Shown here: in pieces, positions 30,501-39,913 of the stretch
How the letters are laid out: each line of letters opens with the position of its first letter
How positions within the stretch are numbered: position 1 is the first letter of the stretch
Assembly: GCA_030762895.1 (NCBI GenBank)
Contig: CM061068.1
Span: forward strand, 155,516,811 to 155,580,810
From: Sophora flavescens
Lineage: Eukaryota; Streptophyta; Magnoliopsida; Fabales; Fabaceae
Reading direction: 5' to 3'
DNA: 64,000 nt
Position numbers and translations under genes: made by a program
Notes under the pieces: model-generated
The model's input: the letters and a program-made list of their open reading frames with translations, nothing else
Database searches by the model: none
What the model was told of the DNA's origin: nothing

Positions 30501-30937
30501 AATTTTGTAAGGGACCATTTTGGCCCACTAAACATTTTTTAAGGGACCATTTTGGCCCACGATATTTACATGTTCAAAATTCCTCACTAGTTTGATCTGT
30601 CTGATTTCAGGAGATGAGTGATCAGAGTACACCACCGCTGCCACCAGCTATAAGGCCAACATCTATCAGGCCACGTGGGATAGTTAGACCACATTTAACT
30701 CTACCCCATTTCACCCCAAGTCCTTCATCAGCAGTGGGAATACAATCAATATGCCCACCACCACCTCCAGTTAGGCCATACAGAGCTCCAACATATGCTC
30801 AGGGTGAGGGAACTATGTCAAATGAGACATTGGCAGCAGCAAGTAGTGGGACTGCAGAGAGGCTATTCAAGTTCATTCCAACACCTGGATACAAACCACC
30901 ACCACCACTACAAGATAATGGCAAGAAGAAAAAATGA
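27597..30937 (+). pseudogene. MULE transposase (mudrA-like), 4 coding exons with three in-frame stops
   Basis: Exons are 27597-29075, 29298-30338, 30408-30506 and 30611-30937, about 982 codons, with a 5'UTR intron 27224-27543. Domains in order: an acidic N terminus; a MuDR DNA-binding domain (FKNLEEFKNAMKDYNIALG, about residue 235); the MULE catalytic domain with GLDGCFLKG and the downstream ISDQQK|GLVPAL, the bar marking the intron; a SWIM zinc finger (CTCNHWQLTGMPCSH); an AT-hook-like RPIGRPKKHRRK; a CCHC-like knuckle; and a proline-rich tail. Premature stops are TAG 29727-29729, TGA 29961-29963 (inside the post-SWIM region, where Trp is usual) and TGA 30189-30191 (at the Gly of the knuckle). 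The knuckle also lacks its last Cys. The rest reads cleanly, so inactivation is recent. Splice sites are inferred from frame continuity and GT-AG signals. Confidence 0.9.
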
Positions 30938-31323
30938 AGAGTGAAGTGACAATGCAGAAGGAATTGAGCAACAGATTGAATACATTTGGACATTTGGTCC
31001 TTTTTTTAGTCTTTAGTAGTTTACTAGGTTATATGTTCTAGTTATTTATGACAATGTTTTGTGTTTTATCTTGTTGTTTTGTACATTATAAGGTTATTTT
31101 GACAATGGCAGGATATATTTGTAATGAATTGACAATGCATATGAATGAAAAGTACATTTTGGAGTTATTTTGTTGGTATTATTTACCTTTCACCTCTTTT
31201 ACAACTTTGATTACAAAAACAGAAATTTCCATTTCATTATAAAAGCCAAAAGGCATGGATTACATAACTTTTTCACCCAAATATTACAACCACATACTAA
31301 CCTAACTTTCCATGACATTTGCA
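30938..31323. other. Spacer between the convergent MULE genes
   Basis: This is the 3' region of both genes. It is AT-rich, and no further ORF of interest is seen. Confidence 0.5.
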
Positions 31324-31869
31324 CTACTTCCATACATAAAATATCATATCCATAACAACAAAAACCAAGACAACCCCAATCACAACTCCAAATGATCTTT
31401 GGAGATAAACATCTTTGGATATAAGCAACATCTTGACTTGCATTTCATTCATCTTTGCTTTCATCTCGGTTATTTCCATCTCCACCCGAGGAATTCTCCC
31501 ATCTCCCATCTCCCATCTCCCATCTCCATCTCCATCTCCATCTCCTTAAGTCTCTCTTGTTCCATTTGCGCCTCATATACATCCACCCACATAAATGTGC
31601 CACAATGTGGTTTCTTCTCCTGTAGCCAAAACCAGCAAGAATGTAAAGATGACAGGCCAACCAATATGGAACTAAAGTAGGGGATTCATTACCTTATATA
31701 AAGGGCAGCCATAGAAGGGTCTGTTTGGGTTCTTCAGTGTTCTTGAAGTGTTGATGACACAGGGTCTCTTACAAATGCAACATGGAGGAGGGAACTTTGG
31801 GGTTACAATGCTTGAGGAAGCACTCCAACTATAGTCACGGCTAGACACATTGTTAGACGTCCAACTCAT
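31324..31869 (-). pseudogene. GRF-type zinc-finger protein gene of the MULE, 2 exons, frameshifted
   Basis: Exon 1 is 31869-31693 (start ATG at 31869) and exon 2 begins at 31619. The joined protein has the GRF pattern: CCICKRPC, then NPNRPFYGCPLYK across the splice, then HCGTFMWVD. This is the CxC...NxxRxFxGC...CxFFxWxD zinc-binding signature. A charged helix (QMEQERLKEMEMEMEM) follows. A run of hexamers (GGAGAT) and then heptamers (GGGAGAT) at 31495-31550 throws the frame out. In the shifted frame the protein would end in another helix and a hydrophobic C-terminal segment (VVIGVVLVFVVMDMIFYVW) stopping at 31324. GRF fingers bind nucleic acid in other proteins; the role in a MULE is unknown. 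Confidence 0.75.
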
Positions 31870-32386
31870 TTTTATGCTGGTCCAACAATGGAAGGGGGGC
31901 GAAATAGAAATTAGGGATTCGGTAAGAATTGATGAGGGAAAGGGTGCGCAATGACGAGGGTAGCGATCGGATAGGGGAAGGAGAAGAAGAATGTTTATAA
32001 TGGTGAGGGAGAACAAGTCCTAGGGTTGGGAGGAGAAACACGGTGAAACGTCGAAGCCGGAGGAAGAATAAGGTAAATAAGGGAGTTGGGAGGAGAAACG
32101 ACATGCGTTTTGGCTTATGCTGTACGGGTGGGGTTTTTTTTTTAATTTTTTAAATCATAATTTCCATGGTGGCAGCCCCTTGAGAAATGGATACTGACAA
32201 GTCAGCAAAAACGTGGGCCACGTAAGCTAGTAACCTGCGGTCAAAGGTGGTCAACTCACAGATGGACTAATCTGTCCTGGTAAACACATTCTTAAGGACT
32301 AAATGGATAGTTTTTTTTGGATAGGGATTATTTTAGACCCGGTTATTTTTCTCAGGGACCAAATTGAGCCTTTAGTCTAGTTTTAA

Positions 32387-32789
32387 TGACATTTTATTTG
32401 CAAATGAAATTATGATATATTCCCAGTAGAAGTTACCTGATCTATATTATTTTATTTATCCATGTCAGCACAAATTCGTATACCATAACATTCTCATTAA
32501 AAAAATTATTAACATTTTTAGCATGACATCATTCGCGAACTTTATTAGACATACTATTATTGCTATGATGTCAAACGTTTTTTAAGATAAACTTACTATT
32601 TTGTTTTATTTAATGCTGAGCTTAGATGCTCAAATATTATAAAGTGTATTAATTATTAAATAAATTCGTTTGAACCAACTTGGAAGGAACCTATTGTTAA
32701 AACGGAAAAGCTAAACGAACACAGAATTTTAAACACTTACTATGACATCGTATATAGTATAAAACTATTATAATAATATTATTCTAATA
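32387..32789. other. AT-rich junction region between the MULE and the endogenous virus
   Basis: No gene is seen. The left boundary of the viral sequence lies somewhere in about 32700-32790; I cannot fix it because no target duplication is expected for these integrations. Confidence 0.5.
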
Positions 32790-32951
32790 ATGAATAGATT
32801 TTTAGTACTAAAACAAGACATTTACGAGCTAAGAAAATACTTAAAAATACTAGAAACATTAGAAAAAAATGAATATATTATTCTCCATCAAGAATTGGTC
32901 AGAAAAAGAATAAGAAAATTAAAGCAAGAATTAGAAAATTGTATAGAATAA
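32790..32951 (+). CDS. Viral small ORF, 53 aa, charged helical
   Basis: ATG 32790, stop 32949-32951, overlapping the next start by one base (TAATG). It is rich in Lys, Glu and Leu and looks like a short coiled coil. Position just before the VAP-like ORF suggests the tail or a short form of an ORF II-type protein; I do not recognise it. It could be truncated at its 5' side by the integration break. Confidence 0.5.
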   Translation: MNRFLVLKQDIYELRKYLKILETLEKNEYIILHQELVRKRIRKLKQELENCIE

Positions 32952-33351
32952 TGGGATTATCTGAAGAAATAGAATCAGGATTTAAGGAATTAGAAAGAAT
33001 ATTAAAAGAATTAAATAAAAATATTATTCAATTAATTGAAAATACAGATAAAATTGCAAACTACACTTGCAATAAAATACAAAAAGGAAAAAATGGAATA
33101 GAAAACATTAGAGAAACCTTAAATAATATTAATAAAGGAAAAGATATAGAAAATGAGGATATTATTAAAATAAAAATTATTTGGAACAACTAGAAAACCT
33201 ATTAGAATATGAAGAAAATAATAGATGTATAACAAAAAATGAACTAGAAGAAATTTTAGAATCCAGAAAATTAAAAGGAATAATAATTAAACAAGAGCCA
33301 GAACAAGAATCTTCATGGATACCTACACCTGTATCCTCATGGAGGGGATAA
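32951..33351 (+). pseudogene. Viral VAP-like ORF (ORF III position), one frameshift
   Basis: The frame opens at ATG 32951 with a coiled-coil-like Lys/Glu/Ile-rich sequence. It loses phase in the A-run near 33172-33176, then continues in another frame to TAA 33349-33351, ending in a short Pro/Trp-containing tail. Size (about 133 residues), position directly before the capsid ORF and a 37-base overlap with it match the virion-associated protein of caulimovirids. That protein is a coiled-coil DNA-binding factor on the virion. Assignment is by position and composition. Confidence 0.6.
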
Positions 33352-34781
33352 AAGAAGAATATATGGAAACATTAAGAAAATCAAATGATTTAGAAGAAAT
33401 TCAACAATTATTAGAACAACTCAAAATAGTTGAAGAAGAAAATAATCAAATACACAATATCGAAAAGATTGATAAAAAGGACATAGAAAACAAAGAAAAT
33501 GAGGAAATAATATTAAATTATAGTTCCTCCTCAGAATCTGAAGAAAACCATATAAAAGTGGAAAGAGGCGAATATAGTGGAAAAAGCCCTAAAAGAAAAT
33601 GGGAAGAATATAAATATACACCTGAAGGAGCTTGGGATAAATATGAAACAGAAGATATGTATAATAAAGGATATGCAAGGAAAAATAATAACAAATGGAC
33701 AAAAGTTCAAGAAGAATTTAAACATCGATACCATAATACTGGAAATATACTTGACCTTGACTGTATTAGAAATAAAGAAGATGTATTATTAAGATGGACG
33801 AATGAAATAATCCTAATGATCCTAACTGACGAAAGATTTAAACAGCTACACTTTATAGAAACCAAAAATTTTGTGACATTCAAAACAACAGGGAATGTGC
33901 AAAAATTTCTAATAGGAATTAAGGATGCAGAATGGATTAACTTCGGAAGAATGGTAGACAATAGCACAGACTATGTTAAATTAATAATGACTCTAATACA
34001 CCAAGAATTTTTAGGATATAATTTAATGGAAAAAAGAGAAAAGACAAATAAAACTCTAATTGAAAATGTCAAGTCACATCTTAATAGAATGCAAATATGT
34101 GATATGTGTCAGATAGAAAGTTTCATCTGTGAATATCAAAAATACTATTATCAACTAGATGAAGATACTAAAGAAATATATAAATATATCTTTATAGATA
34201 AATTACCTTATCCATTAAATTCAAAAATTAATAAACTTTGGGAATCAAAACCCGAAGAAACAGCAAATACTTTAGGAGGAATTATTAAACTCTTATATCA
34301 AGAACTTAAAGAACAATGTTTAAATAGAGAAACAATTAGACAATTGAATAGAGGAAGTACTGTCATTTGTTGTGACATCCCAGAGATAGAAAAACCAGGA
34401 AAATATGGATGTGATAAAACAATAAGAAGAAAAAGAAAAAATTACAAGAAATCAAACCTACGAAAAATTTATCCTAGAAAAAAGAATTATTACAAAAATA
34501 ATAAAAAGAAATATTTTAGGAAAAAGAGAACAACACCAAGAAAATACTGCCCAAAAGGAAAAAAGAAATGTGTCTGTTGGATATGTAATGTTGAAGGACA
34601 CTATGCTAATGAATGCCCTCAAAGGAAAGAAAAAGATTTTAAGGAAAAGACAAAAATAATAAAACAAGTTTTCCAGATATATGAACTTGAACCGTTAGAA
34701 GAAGAATTAAGTACTTCAGAAATAAGTATATACGAATATACAGAAGATGAATTATCTTCAGAAGAAGGAGAATTCGAATAG
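33315..34781 (+). CDS. Caulimovirid capsid protein (ORF IV), intact 488 codons
   Basis: ATG 33315, stop at 34779-34781, no interruption. It has the typical caulimovirid capsid layout: an acidic N-terminal part with Glu- and Ser-rich stretches, a central capsid core (about residues 130-340), a very basic Lys/Arg-rich region (about 355-415), a CCHC zinc knuckle CWICNVEGHYANEC (about 419-432) and an acidic C-terminal tail. The knuckle and basic region would bind the pregenomic RNA. It overlaps the VAP-like ORF at its 5' end and the polymerase ORF at its 3' end. It is the best preserved viral gene together with the movement protein. Confidence 0.9.
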   Translation: MDTYTCILMEGIKEEYMETLRKSNDLEEIQQLLEQLKIVEEENNQIHNIEKIDKKDIENKENEEIILNYSSSSESEENHIKVERGEYSGKSPKRKWEEYKYTPEGAWDKYETEDMYNKGYARKNNNKWTKVQEEFKHRYHNTGNILDLDCIRNKEDVLLRWTNEIILMILTDERFKQLHFIETKNFVTFKTTGNVQKFLIGIKDAEWINFGRMVDNSTDYVKLIMTLIHQEFLGYNLMEKREKTNKTLIENVKSHLNRMQICDMCQIESFICEYQKYYYQLDEDTKEIYKYIFIDKLPYPLNSKINKLWESKPEETANTLGGIIKLLYQELKEQCLNRETIRQLNRGSTVICCDIPEIEKPGKYGCDKTIRRKRKNYKKSNLRKIYPRKKNYYKNNKKKYFRKKRTTPRKYCPKGKKKCVCWICNVEGHYANECPQRKEKDFKEKTKIIKQVFQIYELEPLEEELSTSEISIYEYTEDELSSEEGEFE

Positions 34782-36703
34782 TACCTATATAAAAATATTA
34801 ATAGAGAAAAGTAAAAATGTAACAGAAGCCTATATAGATACTGGAGCAAGTCTTTGCCTTGCAACTGAAGCATTGCTTGATAATTGGGAAAGATTAGAAA
34901 AACCATTAAAAATACAAATTGCTGATGGATCGATACATTCTTTGTATTGGATAGCAAAAAGAATTACTTTGATAATACAAGAGAAAATATTTATAATACC
35001 AACAATATATAAACAAGAGACAGGAATAGATATAATTATTGGGAATAATTTCTTACGATTATATCAACCTTTTTGTCAATATTTAACATATATTACTTTG
35101 AAAACCCCATATATTTATCAACAACAGAAACGAGAGATTATCAAAATACCAATTATCCATACTTCTACATGTACTTATTCATCAAAGTTTCAACAGTTGA
35201 AACGTGGTGAGATTATTAGCTTAATTTGCACAAAAATTCGCCATACATTAGTAAATTTAGAACCAAATAGAATAATACCAGTTCACATAGAAGAACTTTT
35301 AAATAAGGTTTGTAGTGAAAACCCTTTAGACCCACGAATTAACAAAAATACTGAATTAGTGGAATTAAAATTAAAAGACCCCACAAAAGAGGTAAAATGT
35401 AAACCAATGATTTACACAAAGCAAGATAGAGATGAATTTGAAAAAGACATTGATGAAATGTGTAAAAAATGACTAATTAGACCATCAAATAGTAAACACT
35501 CAGCACCAACGTTTTATGTAGAAAATCATAATGAAATAAAAAGAGGTAAAAGAAGGATGATAATTAATTACAAACAAATTAACGATGCCATGGAAGGAGA
35601 TGCCTATTTTCTTCCAAGAAAAGATATAATTATTGAAAGGATTAGAAATATGGATTGATTTAGCACATTTGATTGTAAATCAGGTTTTTACCAAATTAGA
35701 TTGACTAACGAATCTAAGGCACTAACAGCATTCAGTTGTCCTCAAGGTCAATATGAATGGAATGTACTCCCAATGTGATTAAAGCAATCACCTGGAATCT
35801 TCCAGCGGAGAATAGATTCAATTCTTAAGGAATTTAAAGACTTTTGTCTTATTTATATTGATGACATATTAATCTTTTCAAACAAAGGATTAGATGATCA
35901 CTTTAAAAAGATAGAATTCGTTCTTAACAAATTTTATGAGCATGGAATAGTCTTAAGCAAGAAAAAAGTTGTCCTAGCCCAGAATAAAATTAATTATTTA
36001 TGATTAGAAATCGAAAAAGGAAAAATAATAATGCAACGACATGTACTAGAGAAACTGCAAAATTTTCCAACAACATTAAAGGATAAAAAGGATTTGCAAA
36101 TATTTCTTGGACTACTAACATATATTTCAAATGAAGGTTTTATCAAAAATCTTGCAGCAGAAAGAAGAATCCTTCAGCAAAAATTAAAGAAGGATGCCCT
36201 CTGGACCTGGACTGATGAGGATGATAGACTTATTATAAAAATGAAAGACTTATGCCGGGATCTTCCTGAGCTATATCATCCATCGGATGACGATATAATA
36301 ATTATTGAGACTGATGCCTCAAATGACTGTTGGGGAGGTGTTATGAAAGCAAAACCCCCTGGATACAAAAATGAATTACTGTGCCGATATATGTCAGGAA
36401 CTTTTTCAGACAGTGAGATTAATTATCCCACTCATGAAAAAGAGACATTGGCTTTGATCCGTATGTTGGAAAAACATCGGATTTATATACTGGATAAGGA
36501 CTTTATTGTCCGAACCGATTCTACTTATGTTGCAGGTTTTAAGAACTTAAATCATAAAGGAACTTACAAACAAGGACGATTGATTAGATGGCAAATGAAA
36601 CTTGTCGAATACAATTACTCAATCTCTCACATTAAGGGAGATAAAAAATGTTCTTGCAGATATTTTATCAAGAGAATGGAGCAGCAAACAACTGAAGACA
36701 TAA
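34747..36703 (+). pseudogene. Caulimovirid polymerase (ORF V): aspartic protease, RT, RNase H; four TGA stops and a frameshift
   Basis: It starts at ATG 34747 inside the capsid ORF. The protease motif AYIDTGASLCLA is near residue 29. RT has FSTFDCKSGFYQIR, QSPGIFQRRID and the catalytic YIDDILIFS (about 35851-35880). RNase H has ETDASNDCWGG, THEKETLAL and VRTDSTYV. In-frame TGA codons stand at 35470, 35656, 35776 and 36001, all within the RT domain and all in one continuous frame; at least two fall at positions that are Gly in relatives. At 36643-36648 an A-run shifts the frame. Beyond it the canonical C terminus continues in the other frame to TAA 36701-36703, overlapping the start of the next ORF. 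It cannot produce active RT as it stands. Confidence 0.9.
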
Positions 36704-37938
36704 TGAAGCAGATTCAATATCAAGAAATGCTCGAGAAGCAGAAGATAATGGAGCTTGACTTGATGAGAACAAATATTGAAGTACTAAAGTTTCAATTACA
36801 AAGAATACCCATCAAAGAAGACCCTATGAAAAATATAAAACAACAGGTACAGGAAAGCACTAATGAAAAATGGTACACTATCTTCAATGGACCACACCCA
36901 GGTGATTACAATGAATGGCACAAAGCAGCCCCTCACTGCATTGGAATTTCCGGAGTCCATCACAAAGGATTTCGTACCAAAGAAGAAGCAAAAAAGGCTT
37001 TGATAGACTACCAAAAAGAACAAGACAAGGGCAAAGAAGTTTATCTTGGCCCAAGGACTTTCTCTGAAACCATAAAGACTCCACCAGCCCAAAAAACTTC
37101 ATTAAGAATACTTGGAAGAATTCCTTCTTCCATTGATGACTACCAAATCCCTTCAAGAAAAGATCATGAACTTCAAGTTCAATTTTCCAAAGAAAAGTTT
37201 TTTGAACACTTTAAAAGACTGACCAACTGGTCCGAAAAGGAAAAAATTAATTGTTTTTACATGGTCAACCGAAATATTTTCGGAGTTAAGGCCGTAATTA
37301 CTCCCGGAGCAACATCAATTCTTACATTTAATATGTTCCAGTTTGGACTTATTGAATGTCTCTACCTCAGTCAAGACTTAGAAGAAATCAAATTATTTCC
37401 ATACAATTTGAAGGAAGCCATCCAGAACTATCAAAAGAATGTCGCAAGGGATAGAACCATCTTTCTGAAGTTCTATTCAACCTACCCAGACTTTGTCACC
37501 AAACAACTCACAAAGAATTTAATTTTCATTGGAGTAAGTAATAATAGTTTCTCCATGCGAGATGAACCTACTGGAGAAGAATACAGCGAAGAAAAGATTG
37601 TCACCATCCTAGCAAATCAACTGATGAGTATCTTTACTCAATGTCAAATAATTGGTAAAGACTCTTTCATAAAAGCCATGTACAAAGGTCCACATACTTT
37701 GCTACTCAGCAAAACCGGTGGAAAATTGATTAGAGAAAGGGATCTAGCACTACTGACGAACTTTGAATTATCCTTCTACACGCTACAAGGACTTTCAATG
37801 AATTACCAACCAGCTGTCCTTGACTTGCTGTGTTCAATGATTAAGGAAAATGGCAATCATGCATGTGAAAGATGTGTAAAGCAAAAAGACTGTCGGCAAG
37901 ACGATAAGGATTCAGACGAAGCCATTATTGAAGAATGA
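36676..37938 (+). CDS. Caulimovirid transactivator/viroplasmin (ORF VI), 420 aa
   Basis: ATG 36676 lies in the last 28 bases of the polymerase ORF, the usual arrangement. A helical N-terminal segment is followed at about residue 65 by the viroplasmin/RNase H1-N-like domain (WYTIFNGPHPGDYNEW, then GVHHKGFRTKEEAKKAL). Next come a long region typical of the translation transactivator and a C-terminal CERCVKQKDC motif before the acidic tail. The stop TGA 37936-37938 is also the first TGACG of the promoter repeat. In free viruses this protein forms inclusion bodies and allows reinitiation on the polycistronic RNA. It is open throughout; because of the upstream frame change it also appears fused to RNase H. 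Confidence 0.85.
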   Translation: MEQQTTEDIMKQIQYQEMLEKQKIMELDLMRTNIEVLKFQLQRIPIKEDPMKNIKQQVQESTNEKWYTIFNGPHPGDYNEWHKAAPHCIGISGVHHKGFRTKEEAKKALIDYQKEQDKGKEVYLGPRTFSETIKTPPAQKTSLRILGRIPSSIDDYQIPSRKDHELQVQFSKEKFFEHFKRLTNWSEKEKINCFYMVNRNIFGVKAVITPGATSILTFNMFQFGLIECLYLSQDLEEIKLFPYNLKEAIQNYQKNVARDRTIFLKFYSTYPDFVTKQLTKNLIFIGVSNNSFSMRDEPTGEEYSEEKIVTILANQLMSIFTQCQIIGKDSFIKAMYKGPHTLLLSKTGGKLIRERDLALLTNFELSFYTLQGLSMNYQPAVLDLLCSMIKENGNHACERCVKQKDCRQDDKDSDEAIIEE

Positions 37939-38008
37939 CGTAAGCACTGACGTCATCAAGCATTATTAGAAGGATGACGTAAGCAATGACGTCATCATGA
38001 ATTATTAA
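37931..38008 (+). promoter_or_regulatory. Tandem as-1-type enhancer of the viral promoter
   Basis: A 39-bp unit is repeated directly (TGACG starts at 37936 and 37975). Each unit holds TGACGTAAGC followed by TGACGTCA, giving paired TGACG bZIP/TGA-factor sites as in the CaMV 35S as-1 element. Confidence 0.8.
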
Positions 38009-38070
38009 AATGTCTGATTGATTGTAATAGTTCAGTGACTTTTTTGTAAATGACTTAGCCCTTCTACTTG

Positions 38071-38078
38071 TATAAATA
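38071..38078 (+). promoter_or_regulatory. TATA box of the viral pregenomic RNA promoter
   Basis: TATAAATA lies about 95 bp after the second as-1 unit. Transcription would start near 38100. Confidence 0.75.
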
Positions 38079-38216
38079 AGCCCTCGGAGGCAAAGGAGGG
38101 GAGGATCTGAAAGTAAATTTCAATCTCTCTCTTCTCTCTGAGAAGTTCTAAGCTATGCTTAGCGATTCCTTGAGTATGGAATCAACCTAGTTCTATGTAC
38201 TTCACTTCTGATTATA

Positions 38217-38222
38217 AATAAA
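38217..38222 (+). terminator. Viral polyadenylation signal AATAAA
   Basis: AATAAA stands about 120 bp after the expected start site, so transcripts of a circular genome would be terminally redundant, as in caulimovirids. Confidence 0.6.
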
Positions 38223-38409
38223 TCATTTTCATATATTCCTCTACTTCATTACTACTTTACTTTCATTACTTCCAACTACTCGTTGAAATTCCAACTTAAC
38301 TTAAACGGAAGCTGCGGTGGACCAAAGAACCCAGAATTACTTCAAAACACCAGATCAGGTATGACTCCGAAACCATTTGGTTTTATTCAGTTTTCACTAG
38401 AAATCACTC
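38223..38409 (+). other. Viral leader before the movement protein ORF
   Basis: No ORF of note. Short A/T-rich leader sequence between the polyadenylation signal and ATG 38410. Confidence 0.5.
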
Positions 38410-39333
38410 ATGTCTGAAATAGAAAAAGAAATAATTGATAATACTGATATAAAACACTTGCAAATTACTGAAGAAGACGGAAACTATGAAGGAAGTATCT
38501 TAATAGATCCAAAACTTTTTCAAAAGATCCAGAAGGAAGACTTGAATTTATCTAAAGATGCAAATATGAAAAAATTAGGAGGAATAATGAAACGTTTCAA
38601 TCAAAAAGAAAATATAATATATTATGGAAAAATAATTAATGAGACACCAATAGATATATCTGAAACACAAGGGAACACATGCATACAACTATTAAATAAG
38701 AAAAAATTAATTGAGTTAAAAAGGAACTTAAAAAAGGAATCACATAGAAAGAAAATAGGATACATTCATATAGGAGCAATACAAGTCTTAATTAAGGCAA
38801 CCTTTCAAGAAGGAATAGATTCACCAATTGAATTAATTCTAAAAGATAATAGAATAACAGATCCTAAGGATAAAATATTAGGAGTAATCGAAGGAAACTT
38901 AGCTTATGTTAAGTTAAAATTCGAAATACATCCAAATATTGGAATACCATTAGATACTCAAAGATTAGACCAATCATTGACTATGGAACATAGATTTTTA
39001 AGAAACAATCTGATGAGAACAGGAGACAAGATTTTCTCAATTACTTATTGTGTCAATTATGCATTAACAAACTCACATCATAGTATTACTTTTAGAAATA
39101 ATGATAGAATAGATATACCAAGATTATTTGAAGAAATAGGAAAGATTTATTATCCTAGAAGAAATGACTTAACGGAATTAGGAATTTCTATAAGAAAACC
39201 AAGATCACTAAGTTTTAGGCAGATCCCTAAACCAATTACTTTCCCCGAAATAGAAGAAAATAAAGATGAAAATATAAATAAATTATCAAACCAAGTAAGA
39301 GGTCTAGCCCAATATTTAAGAAATAGAATATGA
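38410..39333 (+). CDS. Caulimovirid movement protein (30K superfamily, ORF I/Ia), 307 aa
   Basis: This is an intact frame from ATG 38410 to TGA 39331-39333. The 30K-type core includes GYIHIGAIQVLIKATFQEG and the GNLAYVKLKFEI segment, with the expected beta-rich spacing, then a C-terminal basic and coiled region. Such proteins form tubules through plasmodesmata and carry virions between cells. It is the first ORF after the promoter, as in caulimoviruses and soymoviruses. Its last codon overlaps the next ATG (ATGA). Confidence 0.88.
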   Translation: MSEIEKEIIDNTDIKHLQITEEDGNYEGSILIDPKLFQKIQKEDLNLSKDANMKKLGGIMKRFNQKENIIYYGKIINETPIDISETQGNTCIQLLNKKKLIELKRNLKKESHRKKIGYIHIGAIQVLIKATFQEGIDSPIELILKDNRITDPKDKILGVIEGNLAYVKLKFEIHPNIGIPLDTQRLDQSLTMEHRFLRNNLMRTGDKIFSITYCVNYALTNSHHSITFRNNDRIDIPRLFEEIGKIYYPRRNDLTELGISIRKPRSLSFRQIPKPITFPEIEENKDENINKLSNQVRGLAQYLRNRI

Positions 39334-39653
39334 ACAAAGAAAAAGAATTAAGAAATATTTATGAAAAATCTTATAGTAAAATAAATCAAGATAAAAAGAA
39401 TATAAAGAATTTTATAAATGTCTATGATAATCATCTTAAAAAAGATAAAGAAGATAAAAATCGAAAACAAATGGAAAGATATATTATCGAAAAAGAAAAA
39501 GAACTAAATAATATAAGAAACAAAAGAGAAGAACATAAAAGACAAATAATAGAAAAAATAGAAAAAATAGAAAAAATGATTTCGAAAAAATCAGATCAAT
39601 TATCAACTAGTTATTTTAAAATAACAGCACCAATTTTTGAAGATATTGACTAA
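39330..39653 (+). CDS. Viral small ORF, 107 aa, coiled coil
   Basis: It starts in the ATGA overlap with the movement protein. Almost the whole protein is Lys/Glu/Asn/Ile-rich with heptad-like spacing (KEKELNNIRNKREEHKRQII). I do not recognise a family. Its position matches the small ORFs (Ib/II) of soymoviruses. Confidence 0.6.
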   Translation: MNKEKELRNIYEKSYSKINQDKKNIKNFINVYDNHLKKDKEDKNRKQMERYIIEKEKELNNIRNKREEHKRQIIEKIEKIEKMISKKSDQLSTSYFKITAPIFEDID

Positions 39654-39657
39654 AATA

Positions 39658-39912
39658 ATGGAAATATATTCCGAGTTTGATATCCAAATAGAAAATGAAA
39701 TAATAAGTGTACTAGTAATGTATTTACCTATTGATTGCAAACAATTAATAATTGAAAAGATAAAAACCCAATTTAGACAAGAAGATTATTACCTTGCAAT
39801 TATTTCGTTAGATATAGAATGGAACTATATGGAAGAAATAGGATTAGCCTTTGAATATGATAGACTATCATTATCTGATATATATGAAGATTGGGATTTA
39901 TTAGACGATTAG
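39658..39912 (+). CDS. Viral small ORF, 84 aa, paralogue of the next ORF
   Basis: ATG 39658 follows the previous stop by four bases. It contains SVLVMYLPIDCKQLIIEKIK, which parallels SILIMKIFIDCKQIIINKLK in the following ORF, and both continue with Q-x-x-W/R-QE-x-YL. The C-terminal part is acidic. Function unknown. Confidence 0.65.
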   Translation: MEIYSEFDIQIENEIISVLVMYLPIDCKQLIIEKIKTQFRQEDYYLAIISLDIEWNYMEEIGLAFEYDRLSLSDIYEDWDLLDD

Positions 39913-39913
39913 A

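Larger units (their letters stand above)
26775..32377. mobile_element. Two-gene Mutator-like element (MULE) with about 287-bp TIRs
   Basis: It is flanked by a perfect 9-bp duplication TAGTTTTAA (26766-26774 and 32378-32386). The TIRs at 26775-27062 and about 32091-32377 share long blocks, including CAATTTGGTCCC near the tip and AAGCCAAAACGCATG at the inner end. The left half encodes a MuDR-type transposase on the plus strand and the right half a GRF zinc-finger protein on the minus strand. The genes converge, each starting just inside its TIR. This layout parallels maize MuDR, where mudrA and mudrB are transcribed convergently from the two TIRs. Both genes now carry point or repeat-length mutations, so this copy is probably inactive. 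Confidence 0.93.

Noticed and set aside
35470..36003. Programmed recoding of TGA in the viral RT
   Set aside because: No supporting stem-loop or known precedent in caulimovirids, and stops inside conserved catalytic regions point to inactivation. The clustering itself is kept as a finding.
36031..37938. A natural 635-residue fusion of RNase H and transactivator
   Set aside because: The expected end of the polymerase and the start of the next ORF are both visible in their own frames; a single A-run change explains the fusion.
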